NCBI GenBank assembly: GCA_050697155.1
Contig: JBOGZD010000002.1
Location: forward strand, 5,545 to 69,544
From: JBOGZD01 sp050697155
GTDB taxonomy: Bacteria; Actinomycetota; Thermoleophilia; Solirubrobacterales; 70-9
Direction: 5' to 3'
DNA: 64,000 nucleotides
The notes beneath the pieces were generated by a model. That model did no database searches. It was not told the DNA's origin and saw nothing but the letters and a program-made list of their open reading frames with translations. Made by a program: the position numbers and the translations under genes. This document shows, in pieces, positions 17,077 through 25,417 of this stretch. Numbering within the stretch: the first letter of the stretch is position 1; every line of letters starts with the position of its first letter.

Positions 17077-18618
17077 GTGCGGCTCGCGATCGCCGCCGCG
17101 CTCGCCAGTGGGGTACTGCTGTGGCTCGCCGCTCCGGCGGTCGGCGCGGGCTGGCTCGCGTGGATCGCTCTCGTCCCGGCCGCGAGCGTGGTGCTGGCCT
17201 TCCCGGGGACCCGCGCGGCCCGGCTCTCGATCCCGCTCGGCTACGTCGTCTACCTCGAGTTGCTGCTCGTCCCGGCCTTCCCCTTCGGCGTCGCCGATGG
17301 GCAGTTCGGCGATCCCGTCGTCCCGGTGCTGGTCGGGGGCTCGCCGGTGCTGGCGATCGCGCTGGTCGTCGTGCCGCTGGTGGGGGCGCTGCTCTACGCG
17401 GTCAGGTTCGGACAGCCGTGGGGAGCCGGGGCGCTGCCCGCGGGCGCGGCGGCGGTGGCGGCGATCGCCGTGCCCGCGCTCGCCTGGACCGCGCTCGACT
17501 TCGCCCGCGCAAAGCTCGACCCGGGGGCTCTGTGGGGACCGCTGTTCCTCTCCCAGACGGACCAGTCCGCCGGATCGGTTGCCGCGCTCGGCGGCCCGTG
17601 GCTGATCACGCTCGCGATCGTCGCCGTCAACTACGGGATCGCCGCCGCGATCGTCCGGCGCCGGATCGCGCCCGCCCTCGCCTCGGCGGTGGTCGCCGTG
17701 GCGCTCATCCTCGCGGGCTCGGCCGCGGAGCCGCAGGCCGGAGACGCCCGGGCGCTGCGCGTCGCCGCCATCCAGCCGGGCTACGACACCGCGAACGAGG
17801 AGCGACAAGTCCTGCGCCGGTTCGAGCCCGGCACCTGGGACCTCGCGGCGCTAGACCTGATCCGTGACGACCTCGGCGACCTGACCCGCTCGGCGGCCCG
17901 GCGTGGCGCCGAGCTCGTCGTCTGGCCCGAGGCGTCGATGTACGTCGACCCGCGCCGCGAGCCACCGGTCCGCCGAGCGTTGCTCGGCCTCTCGCGGTCG
18001 ACGGGGGTGACGCTGATCGTGCCGTTCTTCGACCGGCCGGCGAACGAGGGCTACGCGATCGCCGTCGTGCCGTCGGCCGGCGGCGCCCGGCTGACCGAGG
18101 CGCGCGCGAAGCAGCGGCCGGCGTGGGTGGTCGGCGAGAGCCGGGGCGAGGGCGAGGCGCTGCCGATCGATCTCGACGGCATCCGGGTCGGCACGTTGCT
18201 CGGCACCGACCCCCAGGACGCCCGCATCGCCGGCGTCCTCGCAAGCGAGGGGGCGGAGCTGCTCGCGTCGTCGACCCACGACTGGCGCCAGAGCGCCGCA
18301 CCCCAGGCCGCCTACGCGCGACTCGCGGCGCGGGCGAGCGGCCTCACCCTGATCCGGGCGGACTGGCGCTACGGCTCGGCGATCTACGCGCCCGACGGCG
18401 AGCGGCTCGCCTATGCCGGCCACGAGCAGCGCCGCACGACCCTGGTCGCGGACGTCGGGATCGCGGCGGCGAGCACCCCGTATGCCGCCGTCGGCGACCT
18501 CGTCGGCTGGCTCGCGGCCGGCGCCTCGCTCGCGGCGCTGGTCGCGACCGCCCGCGCAGGGCGTCGGCGCCCCATCAGCCCCCGCGACCCCGCGATTGAG
18601 CGATCCGGGGGGCTATAG
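17077..18618 (+). CDS. Apolipoprotein N-acyltransferase-like membrane protein lacking the catalytic Cys
   Basis: 513 residues: a run of hydrophobic helices (about 1-215), then a CN-hydrolase domain, the layout of Lnt. The catalytic Glu is kept (VVWPEAS, E285) and a Lys is present in RAKQRPAWVVGE. The strand that normally reads ICYE reads TLLGTD (VGTLLGTDPQDA, residues 371-382), putting Gly at about 376 where the nucleophilic Cys belongs. It is therefore unlikely to transfer acyl groups by the known mechanism. The last eight codons and the TAG stop lie inside a 42-bp palindrome. Confidence 0.75.
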   Translation: MRLAIAAALASGVLLWLAAPAVGAGWLAWIALVPAASVVLAFPGTRAARLSIPLGYVVYLELLLVPAFPFGVADGQFGDPVVPVLVGGSPVLAIALVVVPLVGALLYAVRFGQPWGAGALPAGAAAVAAIAVPALAWTALDFARAKLDPGALWGPLFLSQTDQSAGSVAALGGPWLITLAIVAVNYGIAAAIVRRRIAPALASAVVAVALILAGSAAEPQAGDARALRVAAIQPGYDTANEERQVLRRFEPGTWDLAALDLIRDDLGDLTRSAARRGAELVVWPEASMYVDPRREPPVRRALLGLSRSTGVTLIVPFFDRPANEGYAIAVVPSAGGARLTEARAKQRPAWVVGESRGEGEALPIDLDGIRVGTLLGTDPQDARIAGVLASEGAELLASSTHDWRQSAAPQAAYARLAARASGLTLIRADWRYGSAIYAPDGERLAYAGHEQRRTTLVADVGIAAASTPYAAVGDLVGWLAAGASLAALVATARAGRRRPISPRDPAIERSGGL

Positions 18619-18636
18619 ACCCCACAAGTCGTCAAC
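18595..18636. repeat. 42-bp palindromic repeat, copy B
   Basis: Begins ATTGAGCGATCCGGGG, centre TATA, ends ACAAGTCGTCAAC. It overlaps the 3' end of the lnt-like gene and supplies its stop codon. The convergent msrA gene ends at 18682. The reverse complement of the right arm matches the left arm of copy A at 15 of 19 positions. Confidence 0.75.
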
Positions 18637-18681
18637 CGCCAAGCGCGAACCGCCAAGCGCGAGGCGAAGCACGTGCGCTCC

Positions 18682-19197
18682 CTAGCGGCCGAGCAGCTGA
18701 CTGAGCAGGCCGGGGCTCTCGTGGCGCTTCTGGAGGTAGCACTGGTGGTACTCCTCGGCGCGCCAGAAGGGCTTCGCGGGCTCGACCGTGGTCACGATCG
18801 GGTCGCGGCAGCGGCTCTGGGCCCGCTCGATCACCCGGCGGGCGGCCTCGGCCTGCTCGTCCGAGTGGGCGAAGACCACCGAGCGATACTGGTAGCCCAC
18901 GTCGGGGCCCTGGCGGTTGAGCTGGGTCGGGTCGTGGATCTGGAAGTACTTCTCAACCAGCTCCTCGTAGCCGACCCGCGCGGGATCGAACTCCACCTGG
19001 CAAACCTCGACGTGCCCGGTGGTCCCGCTGCAGACCTGCTCGTAGGTCGGGTTGTCGACATCGCCGCCCTCGTAGCCGACCGCGGTGTCGATCACGCCGT
19101 CGAGCTCGCGGAAGGCCGCCTCGACCTGCCAGAAGCAGCCGGCGCCGAAGGTCGCCAGCTCGGCTTGCGTCGTGTCGTCGTTGGCGCTCATACCCAT
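18682..19197 (-). CDS. msrA: Peptide-methionine (S)-S-oxide reductase
   Basis: 171 residues. GAGCFWQVEAAF carries the catalytic Cys; GYEGGDVDNPTYEQVCSGTTGHVEVCQVEFDP and the C-terminal EPAKPFWRAEEYHQCYL are standard MsrA blocks. It repairs oxidised methionine, with electrons usually from thioredoxin. Either ATG 19197 or ATG 19191 may start translation. It lies 23 bp downstream of fumC on the same strand. Confidence 0.93.
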   Translation of the reverse strand: MGMSANDDTTQAELATFGAGCFWQVEAAFRELDGVIDTAVGYEGGDVDNPTYEQVCSGTTGHVEVCQVEFDPARVGYEELVEKYFQIHDPTQLNRQGPDVGYQYRSVVFAHSDEQAEAARRVIERAQSRCRDPIVTTVEPAKPFWRAEEYHQCYLQKRHESPGLLSQLLGR

Positions 19198-19220
19198 CAG
19201 TGTTCCCGGTCTCGCCCGTA

Positions 19221-20540
19221 TTACTCGTGCGGCCGCGCGAGCCTGCGGTGGTCGAGGGCCTGGTCGAGGATCTCGTCGGAGACCCCCATCTCGCGCGCGA
19301 CCTCGCGCAGGGTGCGCCCCGACGCCGCCGCCTCCTTGACGATCTCGGTCGCCCGGTCGTAGCCGATGTGGGGGTTGAGCGCCGTCGCCGTCGCCAGGGT
19401 CGCCTCGGCGTGGCGGTCGAGCATCTCGTCGTTTGCCTCGATCCCCGCGACGCACCTCTGGTCGAGCAGCCGAGCCGCGGCCGCGAGCAGCTTGATCGAA
19501 TCGAGCAGGTTGCGGGCGATCAGCGGCACCCTCACGTTGAGCTCGAACTGGCCCTGCGAGCCGGCGGCGGTAATTGCGGCATCGTTGCCGATCACCTGAT
19601 CGCCGACCTGGATCGCGACCTCGCAGATCACCGGGTTGACCTTGCCGGGCATGATCGACGAGCCCTTCTGCAGCTCCGGCAGGCGCAGCTCGGCGAGCCC
19701 AGCGCGGGGCCCGGACCCCATCAGCGCGATGTCGTTGGCGATCTTGATCAGCGACACCGCGAGCACCTTGAGCGCCCCGGAGAGCTCGACCAGCGCGTCA
19801 CGGCTTCCCTGGGCCTCGAACGGATCGGCGGCGGCCGAGATCTCCAGGCCGGTGGCCTCGGAGAGCTTCGCCCGCACCCGCTGGGCGAACTGGTCGTGGG
19901 TGTTCAGCCCGGTCCCGGTCGCGGTGCCACCGAGCGGGATCTGCCCAACCCGCGGCAGCGCGTCGGCGATCCGGTCGCGCCCGAGGCGGACCTGGGCCGC
20001 ATAGCCGCCGAACTCCTGGCCCAGGGTCACCGGGACCGCGTCCATCAGGTGGGTGCGGCCCGCCTTCACCCGGTCGGCGAACTCCTCCGCCTTCGACTCC
20101 AGCGTCGCCGCGAGGGCCTCGAGCGCGGGCAGCAGATCCTCGCTCACCTCGCCGAGCGCGGCGAGGTGGACCGCCGAGGGAAAGACGTCGTTCGACGACT
20201 GGCCCATGTTGACGTGGTCGTTGGCGTGAACGCCCTCGCCGGCGAGGCTGGCGATCACCTCGTTCGCGTTCATGTTCGAGGAAGTGCCGGAGCCGGTCTG
20301 GAAGACGTCGATCGGGAACTGGGCGTCGTGCTCCCCAGCCGCGACCGCGTCCCCCGCCGCCGCGATCCGCTCGCCGAGCTCGCCGTCGAGCAGGCCGAGC
20401 TCGGCGTTTACCCGCGCCGCGGCCGCCTTCAGCCCGCCGAGCCAGTGCATCACGGGCCGCGGGATCGGATGCCCGGAAACGGGGAAGTTCTCGATCGCCT
20501 TCGCGGTCTCTGACCCCCAGAGCTCGGTCTCGGTTGCCAC
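19221..20540 (-). CDS. fumC: Class II fumarate hydratase
   Basis: 439 residues. The superfamily signature GSSIMPGKVNP is present, along with the substrate-site text GSGTSSNMNANEVI, NDVFPSAVHLAAL and AGRTHLMDAVPVTLGQEFGGYA. It hydrates fumarate to malate in the TCA cycle as a cytosolic tetramer. The start is GTG 20540 (VATETELWGSETAKAIENF), matching the family N-terminus. msrA lies directly downstream, so the two may share a transcript. Confidence 0.95.
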   Translation of the reverse strand: MATETELWGSETAKAIENFPVSGHPIPRPVMHWLGGLKAAAARVNAELGLLDGELGERIAAAGDAVAAGEHDAQFPIDVFQTGSGTSSNMNANEVIASLAGEGVHANDHVNMGQSSNDVFPSAVHLAALGEVSEDLLPALEALAATLESKAEEFADRVKAGRTHLMDAVPVTLGQEFGGYAAQVRLGRDRIADALPRVGQIPLGGTATGTGLNTHDQFAQRVRAKLSEATGLEISAAADPFEAQGSRDALVELSGALKVLAVSLIKIANDIALMGSGPRAGLAELRLPELQKGSSIMPGKVNPVICEVAIQVGDQVIGNDAAITAAGSQGQFELNVRVPLIARNLLDSIKLLAAAARLLDQRCVAGIEANDEMLDRHAEATLATATALNPHIGYDRATEIVKEAAASGRTLREVAREMGVSDEILDQALDHRRLARPHE

Positions 20541-20565
20541 GGGGCTACTAACGCTACTCGGGATA

Positions 20566-21042
20566 TCAGCCGCCGGCCTGGCCGGCTGCGTAGCCCTGGC
20601 CGAAGGCGCGCTCGAACGGAGCGCCGAACGGCTCGCCCCCCGGCCCGGCATAGCGTGCGGCGGTGTCGACTCGCAGCACCAGGTCCTCGTGGATCCCGCC
20701 GGTGGCCGCCGCACCCTCCTGGACTGCGCCGACCAGATAGCCGAGCCGCTGCGTCGCCGAACCGCCCGGATCGCGGCGAGCCTCACGGTTGAGCTCGGTG
20801 GCGGCGGTCACGATCGCCTCGCCCACCTGGGCCTGTGCCCCGGAGCCCTGCTCCTCGACCAGGCAGTCGCTGATCGGCGTCGCGCCATCGAGGCGCACGT
20901 CCGCCGGCGCGACCTCGAGCGCCCGAAGGTAGGAGGGCGCGCCATCGAGGCAGGCGACCGGGGTGTCGGGCGGGTCGTCCGAGCCGCAGCCCGCGACCAC
21001 GAGCAGCGCCAGCGCCCCCGCCACCGTCGAGATCCGCCTCAC
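20566..21042 (-). CDS. Small lipoprotein of unknown function
   Basis: 158 residues with a lipoprotein signal: MRRISTVAGALALLVVAGC, lipobox VAGC, then a GSDDPPDTP linker. The mature part has a Cys pair (VACLDG and ISDCLVEE) that could form a disulfide. No family recognised. TACGAT (minus strand, 21049-21054) ends 6 nt before GTG 21042, which decides this start over the GTG one codon upstream. It shares promoter DNA with ileS. Confidence 0.7.
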   Translation of the reverse strand: MRRISTVAGALALLVVAGCGSDDPPDTPVACLDGAPSYLRALEVAPADVRLDGATPISDCLVEEQGSGAQAQVGEAIVTAATELNREARRDPGGSATQRLGYLVGAVQEGAAATGGIHEDLVLRVDTAARYAGPGGEPFGAPFERAFGQGYAAGQAGG

Positions 21043-21048
21043 CACCGC

Positions 21049-21058
21049 ATCGTAGGCT
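21049..21058. promoter_or_regulatory. Overlapping divergent -10 boxes (lipoprotein / ileS)
   Basis: ATCGTAGGCT: TAGGCT (21053-21058) on the plus strand, 8 nt before the ileS GTG 21067; TACGAT on the minus strand (21054 down to 21049), 6 nt before GTG 21042. The TA at 21053-21054 is shared. Confidence 0.65.
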
Positions 21059-21066
21059 TCGCGCCC

Positions 21067-24000
21067 GTGAGCGGCTTTCGGCCCGTCGATCCCAAGCAGT
21101 CGTTTCCCGAGCTCGAGCAGCGGGTGCTCGAGCGCTGGCGAGAGCTGGACGTGTTCGGGCGCCAGCAGGCGCAGCGGCTCGAGGCGGGAGCGCCGATCTG
21201 GAGCTTCTACGAGGGGCCGCCAACGGCGAACGGCAAGCCGGGCTCCCACCACGTGCTCTCGCGCGTGTTCAAGGACGTCTATCCGCGCTTCCAGGCGATG
21301 CGGGGCCACTACGTCCCGCGCAAGGCGGGCTGGGACTGCCACGGGCTGCCGGTCGAGCTCGAGGTCGAGAAAGAGCTGGGAATCGCGTCGAAGGCGGAGA
21401 TCGAGGCCTTCGGGATCGCCGAGTTCAACCAGCGCTGCCGCGAGTCGGTCTTCCGCTACGTCGAGGAGTGGAACCGGCTCACCGAGCGGATCGGCTTCTG
21501 GATCGACCTCGACGACCCCTACGTCACGCTCGAGAACGAGTACATCGAGTCGGTCTGGTGGGCGCTGCGCCGGATCTGGGACGACGGTCGGCTCTATCAG
21601 GCGCACAAGGTGGTCCCCTACTGCCCGCGCGACGGCACGGCGCTGTCGTCGCACGAGGTCGCGATGGGCTACGAGGACGTCGAGGACCCGTCGGTCTACG
21701 TCCGCCTCCCCGTGCTCGCGGCCCCACCCCAGAGCCCGGTCTCGGAGGGTGACTCGCTGCTCGTCTGGACGACGACGCCCTGGACGCTGATCTCGAACGC
21801 CGCGGTCGCCATCGGGCCCGAGATCGAGTACGTGCGGGCGAAGCGGGCCGACTCCGACGAGGTCCTGATCGTCGCCCGCGATCGGGTCGAGCGGGTCCTG
21901 GGCGAGGGGGCCCGGGTGGAAGCTGAGTTCCCCGGCTCGGCGCTCGTCGGCACCCGCTACGAGCCTCCGTTCCCCTACATCGCCGACTACGGCCCCAAGG
22001 GCCACACCGTGCTCGACGGCGACTTCGTCACCACCGACGAGGGCACTGGCCTCGTGCACACGGCGATCGCCTTCGGCGAGGACGACTTTCGCCTCGGCGA
22101 GCAGCACGGGATCAAGCTCCAGAGCCCGGTCCTGCCCGACGGCACCTTCGACGACCGGGTCACCGACTTCGCCGGCCGCTTCGTCAGGGACGCCGACCCC
22201 GAGATCGTCGAGGCGCTGCGCGCCGCCGGCCGCCTGTTTCGGGCGGAGACCTACCGCCACTCCTACCCGCACTGCTGGCGCTGCGGCACGCCGCTGCTCT
22301 ACTACGCCAAGTCGAGCTGGTACATCCGCACCACCGACGTGCGAGAGCGGATGCTGGCCGAGAACGAGGCGATCGGCTGGCACCCGGAGCACATCAAGCA
22401 CGGCCGGTTCGGCAAGTGGCTGGAGGGGAACGTCGACTGGGCGCTCTCCCGCGAGCGCTACTGGGGCACGCCGCTTCCGATCTGGCGCTGCGAGTCGAGC
22501 GAGTGCGACGAGACCTTCTGCGCCGGCTCGGTGGCGGACCTGCACGAGCGAGGCGGCACCGTCGGCGAGGACCTCCACCGCCCCTACATCGACGACGTGA
22601 CCCTGCGCTGCACCGCCTGCGGGAGCGAGATGCGCCGGGTCGAGGAGGTGATCGACGCCTGGTTCGACTCCGGGTCGATGCCCTTCGCCCAGTACCACCA
22701 TCCCTACGGCGGCGAGGAGGCCGAGCGGCTGTTCGAGCAGCGCTTCCCGGCCGACTTCATCAGCGAGGCGATCGACCAGACCCGCGGCTGGTTCTACTCG
22801 ATGCTCGCCGTCTCGACGTTGGTCTTCGACCGCTCGAGCTACCGCAACTGCGTCTGCCTCGGGCTGATCCTCGACCCCGAGGGGCAGAAGATGTCGAAGA
22901 GCCGCGGCAACGTGGTCGACCCGCAGGACGTGATCGACCGCCACGGCGCAGACGCGTTTCGCTGGTACTACCTCAGCTCCCAGCAGCCGTGGGCCGGCTA
23001 CCGCTTCTCGACCGAGACCGTGGGCGAGGCGGTGCGCCAGTTCATGCTTACGCTCTGGAACACGTACTCGTTCTGGGTGCTTTATGCGAATGCCGAGGGC
23101 CTGGAGGGGTCGGACTTCGATCAGTCGTCAGTCGCCAGTCGCCAGTCGCCAGGGACGGATCTCGATCGGTGGGCGATCTCTCGGCTTCAGGGGACGGTCG
23201 CCACGGTGGTCGAAAGGATGGAGGCCTACGACTGCACCGCCGCCGGACGCGCGATCGCCGCCTACGTCGACGAGCTCTCGAACTGGTACGTGCGGCTCTC
23301 CCGCCGGCGGTTCTGGGAGGGCGACCGGGCCGCGTTCGCGACCCTGCGCCACTGCCTGGTCGAGGTCTCGAAGCTGCTCGCCCCGTTCATCCCCTTCCTC
23401 GCCGACGAGATCCACACCAACCTCGCCGGCGAGGCGAGCGACTCGGTCCACCTGTGCGACTTCCCCCGGCCGGATGCGGCGCTCACAGACCATGCGCTCG
23501 AGGGCGGGATCGAGGCCGCGCGGCGGGCGGTCGAGCTTGGGCGCGCCGCGCGGGCGCAGGCGAAGGTGAAGATGCGACAGCCGCTTCGCCGGGCGGTGAT
23601 CGTAGCCACCGGCTCGGAGCGCGAGCAGCTCGAGCGGCTCGCCGAGCTGGTCGCCGGCGAGCTCAACGTCAAGCGGCTCGAGTTCGTCTCCGAGGAGGGC
23701 GAGCTGGTCCGCTACGCGGTGAAGCCGAACTACCGCTCCCTGGGCCCCCGGCTCGGCAAGCTGATGCCGACCGCGGCGGCGGCGATCGAGGCGCTCGACC
23801 CCGACCACGTCGCCGAGGCGATCCGCGGCGAGCGCAGGATCGGGATCAACCTCGACGGCTCGGACCACGAGCTCGGGCCCGACGACGTGTCGCTGGTGAT
23901 GCAGCCGCTCGACGGCTACCAGGTCGAGGCCGAGGCCGGCCGCGCCGTCGCGCTCGAGCTCGAGCTCGACGACGAGCTGCGCAGCGAGGGCGTCGCGCGG

Positions 24001-24231
24001 GAGATCGTTCACGCCGTGCAGGGGGCGCGCAAGGAGGCCGGGTTCGAGGTCACCGACCGGATCTCGCTCAGCCTCGGCGGGGACGAGGAGCTGCTCGCTG
24101 CCGCCCGCGCCCACCAGGCCTACATCGCCGGCGAGACGCTGGCGACCGAGGTCGACTTCACCGCTGCGGAGGCGGCGGCCGAGGCCTCAATCGAGGGGAG
24201 GGAGCTTCGGATCGGCGTCAGCCGGCGCTGA
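21067..24231 (+). CDS. ileS: Isoleucyl-tRNA synthetase
   Basis: 1054-residue class I synthetase. The HIGH region is the GPPTANGKPGSHHVLSR variant known from other IleS groups; the KMSKS loop is QKMSKSRGNVVDP, and the editing-domain text DEGTGLVHTAIAFGEDD is present. GTG 21067 is supported by the TAGGCT box 8 nt upstream and by the family N-terminus (VDPKQSFPELEQRVLERW). Just before the anticodon-binding domain a heptamer repeat (23122-23152) encodes a Ser/Gln-rich linker. It converges on trxA with a 12-bp gap. Confidence 0.96.
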   Translation: MSGFRPVDPKQSFPELEQRVLERWRELDVFGRQQAQRLEAGAPIWSFYEGPPTANGKPGSHHVLSRVFKDVYPRFQAMRGHYVPRKAGWDCHGLPVELEVEKELGIASKAEIEAFGIAEFNQRCRESVFRYVEEWNRLTERIGFWIDLDDPYVTLENEYIESVWWALRRIWDDGRLYQAHKVVPYCPRDGTALSSHEVAMGYEDVEDPSVYVRLPVLAAPPQSPVSEGDSLLVWTTTPWTLISNAAVAIGPEIEYVRAKRADSDEVLIVARDRVERVLGEGARVEAEFPGSALVGTRYEPPFPYIADYGPKGHTVLDGDFVTTDEGTGLVHTAIAFGEDDFRLGEQHGIKLQSPVLPDGTFDDRVTDFAGRFVRDADPEIVEALRAAGRLFRAETYRHSYPHCWRCGTPLLYYAKSSWYIRTTDVRERMLAENEAIGWHPEHIKHGRFGKWLEGNVDWALSRERYWGTPLPIWRCESSECDETFCAGSVADLHERGGTVGEDLHRPYIDDVTLRCTACGSEMRRVEEVIDAWFDSGSMPFAQYHHPYGGEEAERLFEQRFPADFISEAIDQTRGWFYSMLAVSTLVFDRSSYRNCVCLGLILDPEGQKMSKSRGNVVDPQDVIDRHGADAFRWYYLSSQQPWAGYRFSTETVGEAVRQFMLTLWNTYSFWVLYANAEGLEGSDFDQSSVASRQSPGTDLDRWAISRLQGTVATVVERMEAYDCTAAGRAIAAYVDELSNWYVRLSRRRFWEGDRAAFATLRHCLVEVSKLLAPFIPFLADEIHTNLAGEASDSVHLCDFPRPDAALTDHALEGGIEAARRAVELGRAARAQAKVKMRQPLRRAVIVATGSEREQLERLAELVAGELNVKRLEFVSEEGELVRYAVKPNYRSLGPRLGKLMPTAAAAIEALDPDHVAEAIRGERRIGINLDGSDHELGPDDVSLVMQPLDGYQVEAEAGRAVALELELDDELRSEGVAREIVHAVQGARKEAGFEVTDRISLSLGGDEELLAAARAHQAYIAGETLATEVDFTAAEAAAEASIEGRELRIGVSRR
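23122..23152 (+). repeat. Heptamer tandem repeat CAGTCGC inside ileS
   Basis: One imperfect unit CAGTCGT followed by three perfect CAGTCGC units and a partial CAG. It encodes DQSSVASRQSPGTD in a linker between domains. Seven is not a multiple of three, so gain or loss of one unit would shift the frame. Confidence 0.85.
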
Positions 24232-24243
24232 TCCGCCGCGCGG

Positions 24244-24573
24244 TCAGACGAGCGCCGGCTCGAGCTCGGCCTCGAGGCGCTTCTTCGGCAATGCCCCGAC
24301 GATCCGCTTCGCCTCGCCGCCGTCCCGGAAGAGGATCAGGGTCGGGATCGAGAGCACCTCGTAGCGGGCCGCGGTCTGCTGGTTGTCGTCGACGTTCAGG
24401 CTGACGATCCGCAGGCCCTCGGCGCGCTCGGCCATCAGCTCCTCGAGGATCGGATGGACGACCCGGCAGGGACCGCACCAGGGGGCCCAGAAGTCGACCA
24501 GCACCGGCTTGTGGGAATCCAGAACCTCGGCCTGGAAGTTGGCGTCGGTGACGTCGGGGAGCTTGCCAGTCAC
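24244..24573 (-). CDS. trxA: Thioredoxin
   Basis: 109 residues with the active site WAPWCGPC and the cis-Pro loop SIPTLILF. A general disulfide reductant and likely electron donor to MsrA. The GTG start at 24573 is preceded by an AAGGAG Shine-Dalgarno (24581-24586) with 7 nt spacing, so this gene has a leader, unlike most of its neighbours. Confidence 0.95.
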   Translation of the reverse strand: MTGKLPDVTDANFQAEVLDSHKPVLVDFWAPWCGPCRVVHPILEELMAERAEGLRIVSLNVDDNQQTAARYEVLSIPTLILFRDGGEAKRIVGALPKKRLEAELEPALV

Positions 24574-24631
24574 TCAGTGTCTCCTTGTCCGCTTCGCGGG
24601 GTGGGTGCTGCTTCTTATCGCACCCGCATTT

Positions 24632-24637
24632 ACTATA
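24632..24637 (-). promoter_or_regulatory. Putative trxA -10 box
   Basis: TATAGT on the minus strand within an AT-rich island (about 24615-24645) that is rare in this sequence. It would give a leader of about 50 nt carrying the AAGGAG site. Confidence 0.45.
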
Positions 24638-24673
24638 CAAAGTGAAGTACCGGTCGACGCGGCTTCGTTACGT

Positions 24674-25393
24674 CTATCGGGTCCTCCGGCGGCGCAGCCG
24701 CATCGCCGGCACCCGCAGGGCCGCCTCGGCGACGATCGCGCCGCTCATCTTCGATTGACCGACCCGCCGATCCGAGAACGCGATCGGCACCTCGACCACC
24801 CGGAAACCCGCGCGCAGCGCGCGGTACGTGGTCTCGACCTGAAACGCGTATCCGAGCGAGGGAATCGAGGGCAGGTCGATCGCCTCCAGCACCGGCCGCC
24901 GAAACACCTTGAATCCGCCGGTGAGATCGCGGATGCCGACCCCGAGAACAGCGCGCGCGTAGGCGCTGCCCCCGCGCGAGATCGCGCGTCGCAGCGGCCC
25001 CCAGTCGCGCACGCTGCCGCCGGGAGCGTAACGCGAGCCGAGCACCAGGTCCGCCCGCTCCGCGGCGGCGAGCAGGTCGGGCAGCCGGGCGGGGTCGTGC
25101 GAGAAGTCGGCGTCCATCTGAGCGACCAGCCGCGCGCCGCCGGCGAGAGCCTCGCCGAAGCCGGCGACGTAGGCGGGGCCGATGCCCTGCTTGCGCGGTC
25201 GGTGGAGCACCGCGACGTCGTCGTGCTCGGCGGCGAGGCGGTCCGCGATCTGCCCGGTGCCGTCGGGCGAGCCGTCGTCGACGATCAGCACCCGGCGGTC
25301 GGCCGGCAGGCGATCGCGCGCGGCGGAGACGATCCCGGCGACGTTCGCGGCCTCGTTGTATGTGGGGATCACCAGCCAGACCGAGTCGGACAT
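24674..25393 (-). CDS. GT2 glycosyltransferase, polyprenol-phosphate mannosyltransferase (DPM1) type
   Basis: 239 residues. VIPTYNEAANVAGIV, VDDGSPDGTG and the metal-binding QMDADFSHDP are diagnostic of the dolichyl/polyprenyl-phosphate sugar synthase group; GSRYAPGG and TGGFKVFRR follow. It likely makes polyprenol-phosphate mannose or glucose for envelope glycans. No C-terminal membrane domain. ATG 25393 is set by TAGATT (minus strand, 25401-25406) 7 nt upstream. Divergent from polX. Confidence 0.87.
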   Translation of the reverse strand: MSDSVWLVIPTYNEAANVAGIVSAARDRLPADRRVLIVDDGSPDGTGQIADRLAAEHDDVAVLHRPRKQGIGPAYVAGFGEALAGGARLVAQMDADFSHDPARLPDLLAAAERADLVLGSRYAPGGSVRDWGPLRRAISRGGSAYARAVLGVGIRDLTGGFKVFRRPVLEAIDLPSIPSLGYAFQVETTYRALRAGFRVVEVPIAFSDRRVGQSKMSGAIVAEAALRVPAMRLRRRRTR

Positions 25394-25400
25394 CGGCGGG

Positions 25401-25410
25401 AATCTAGAGT
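25401..25410. promoter_or_regulatory. Overlapping divergent -10 boxes (glycosyltransferase / polX)
   Basis: AATCTAGAGT: TAGAGT (25405-25410) on the plus strand, 7 nt before ATG 25418; TAGATT on the minus strand (25406 down to 25401), 7 nt before ATG 25393. The TA at 25405-25406 is shared. Confidence 0.65.
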
Positions 25411-25417
25411 CATGGCG

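Noticed and set aside
21220..21270. Loss of the HIGH motif in ileS (GSHH)
   Set aside because: The PG-x-HH variant occurs in other bacterial IleS groups, so it is not a defect.
20566..22944. 792-codon minus-strand frame opposite ileS
   Set aside because: Only its last 158 codons (the lipoprotein) are real; the rest is antisense to ileS.
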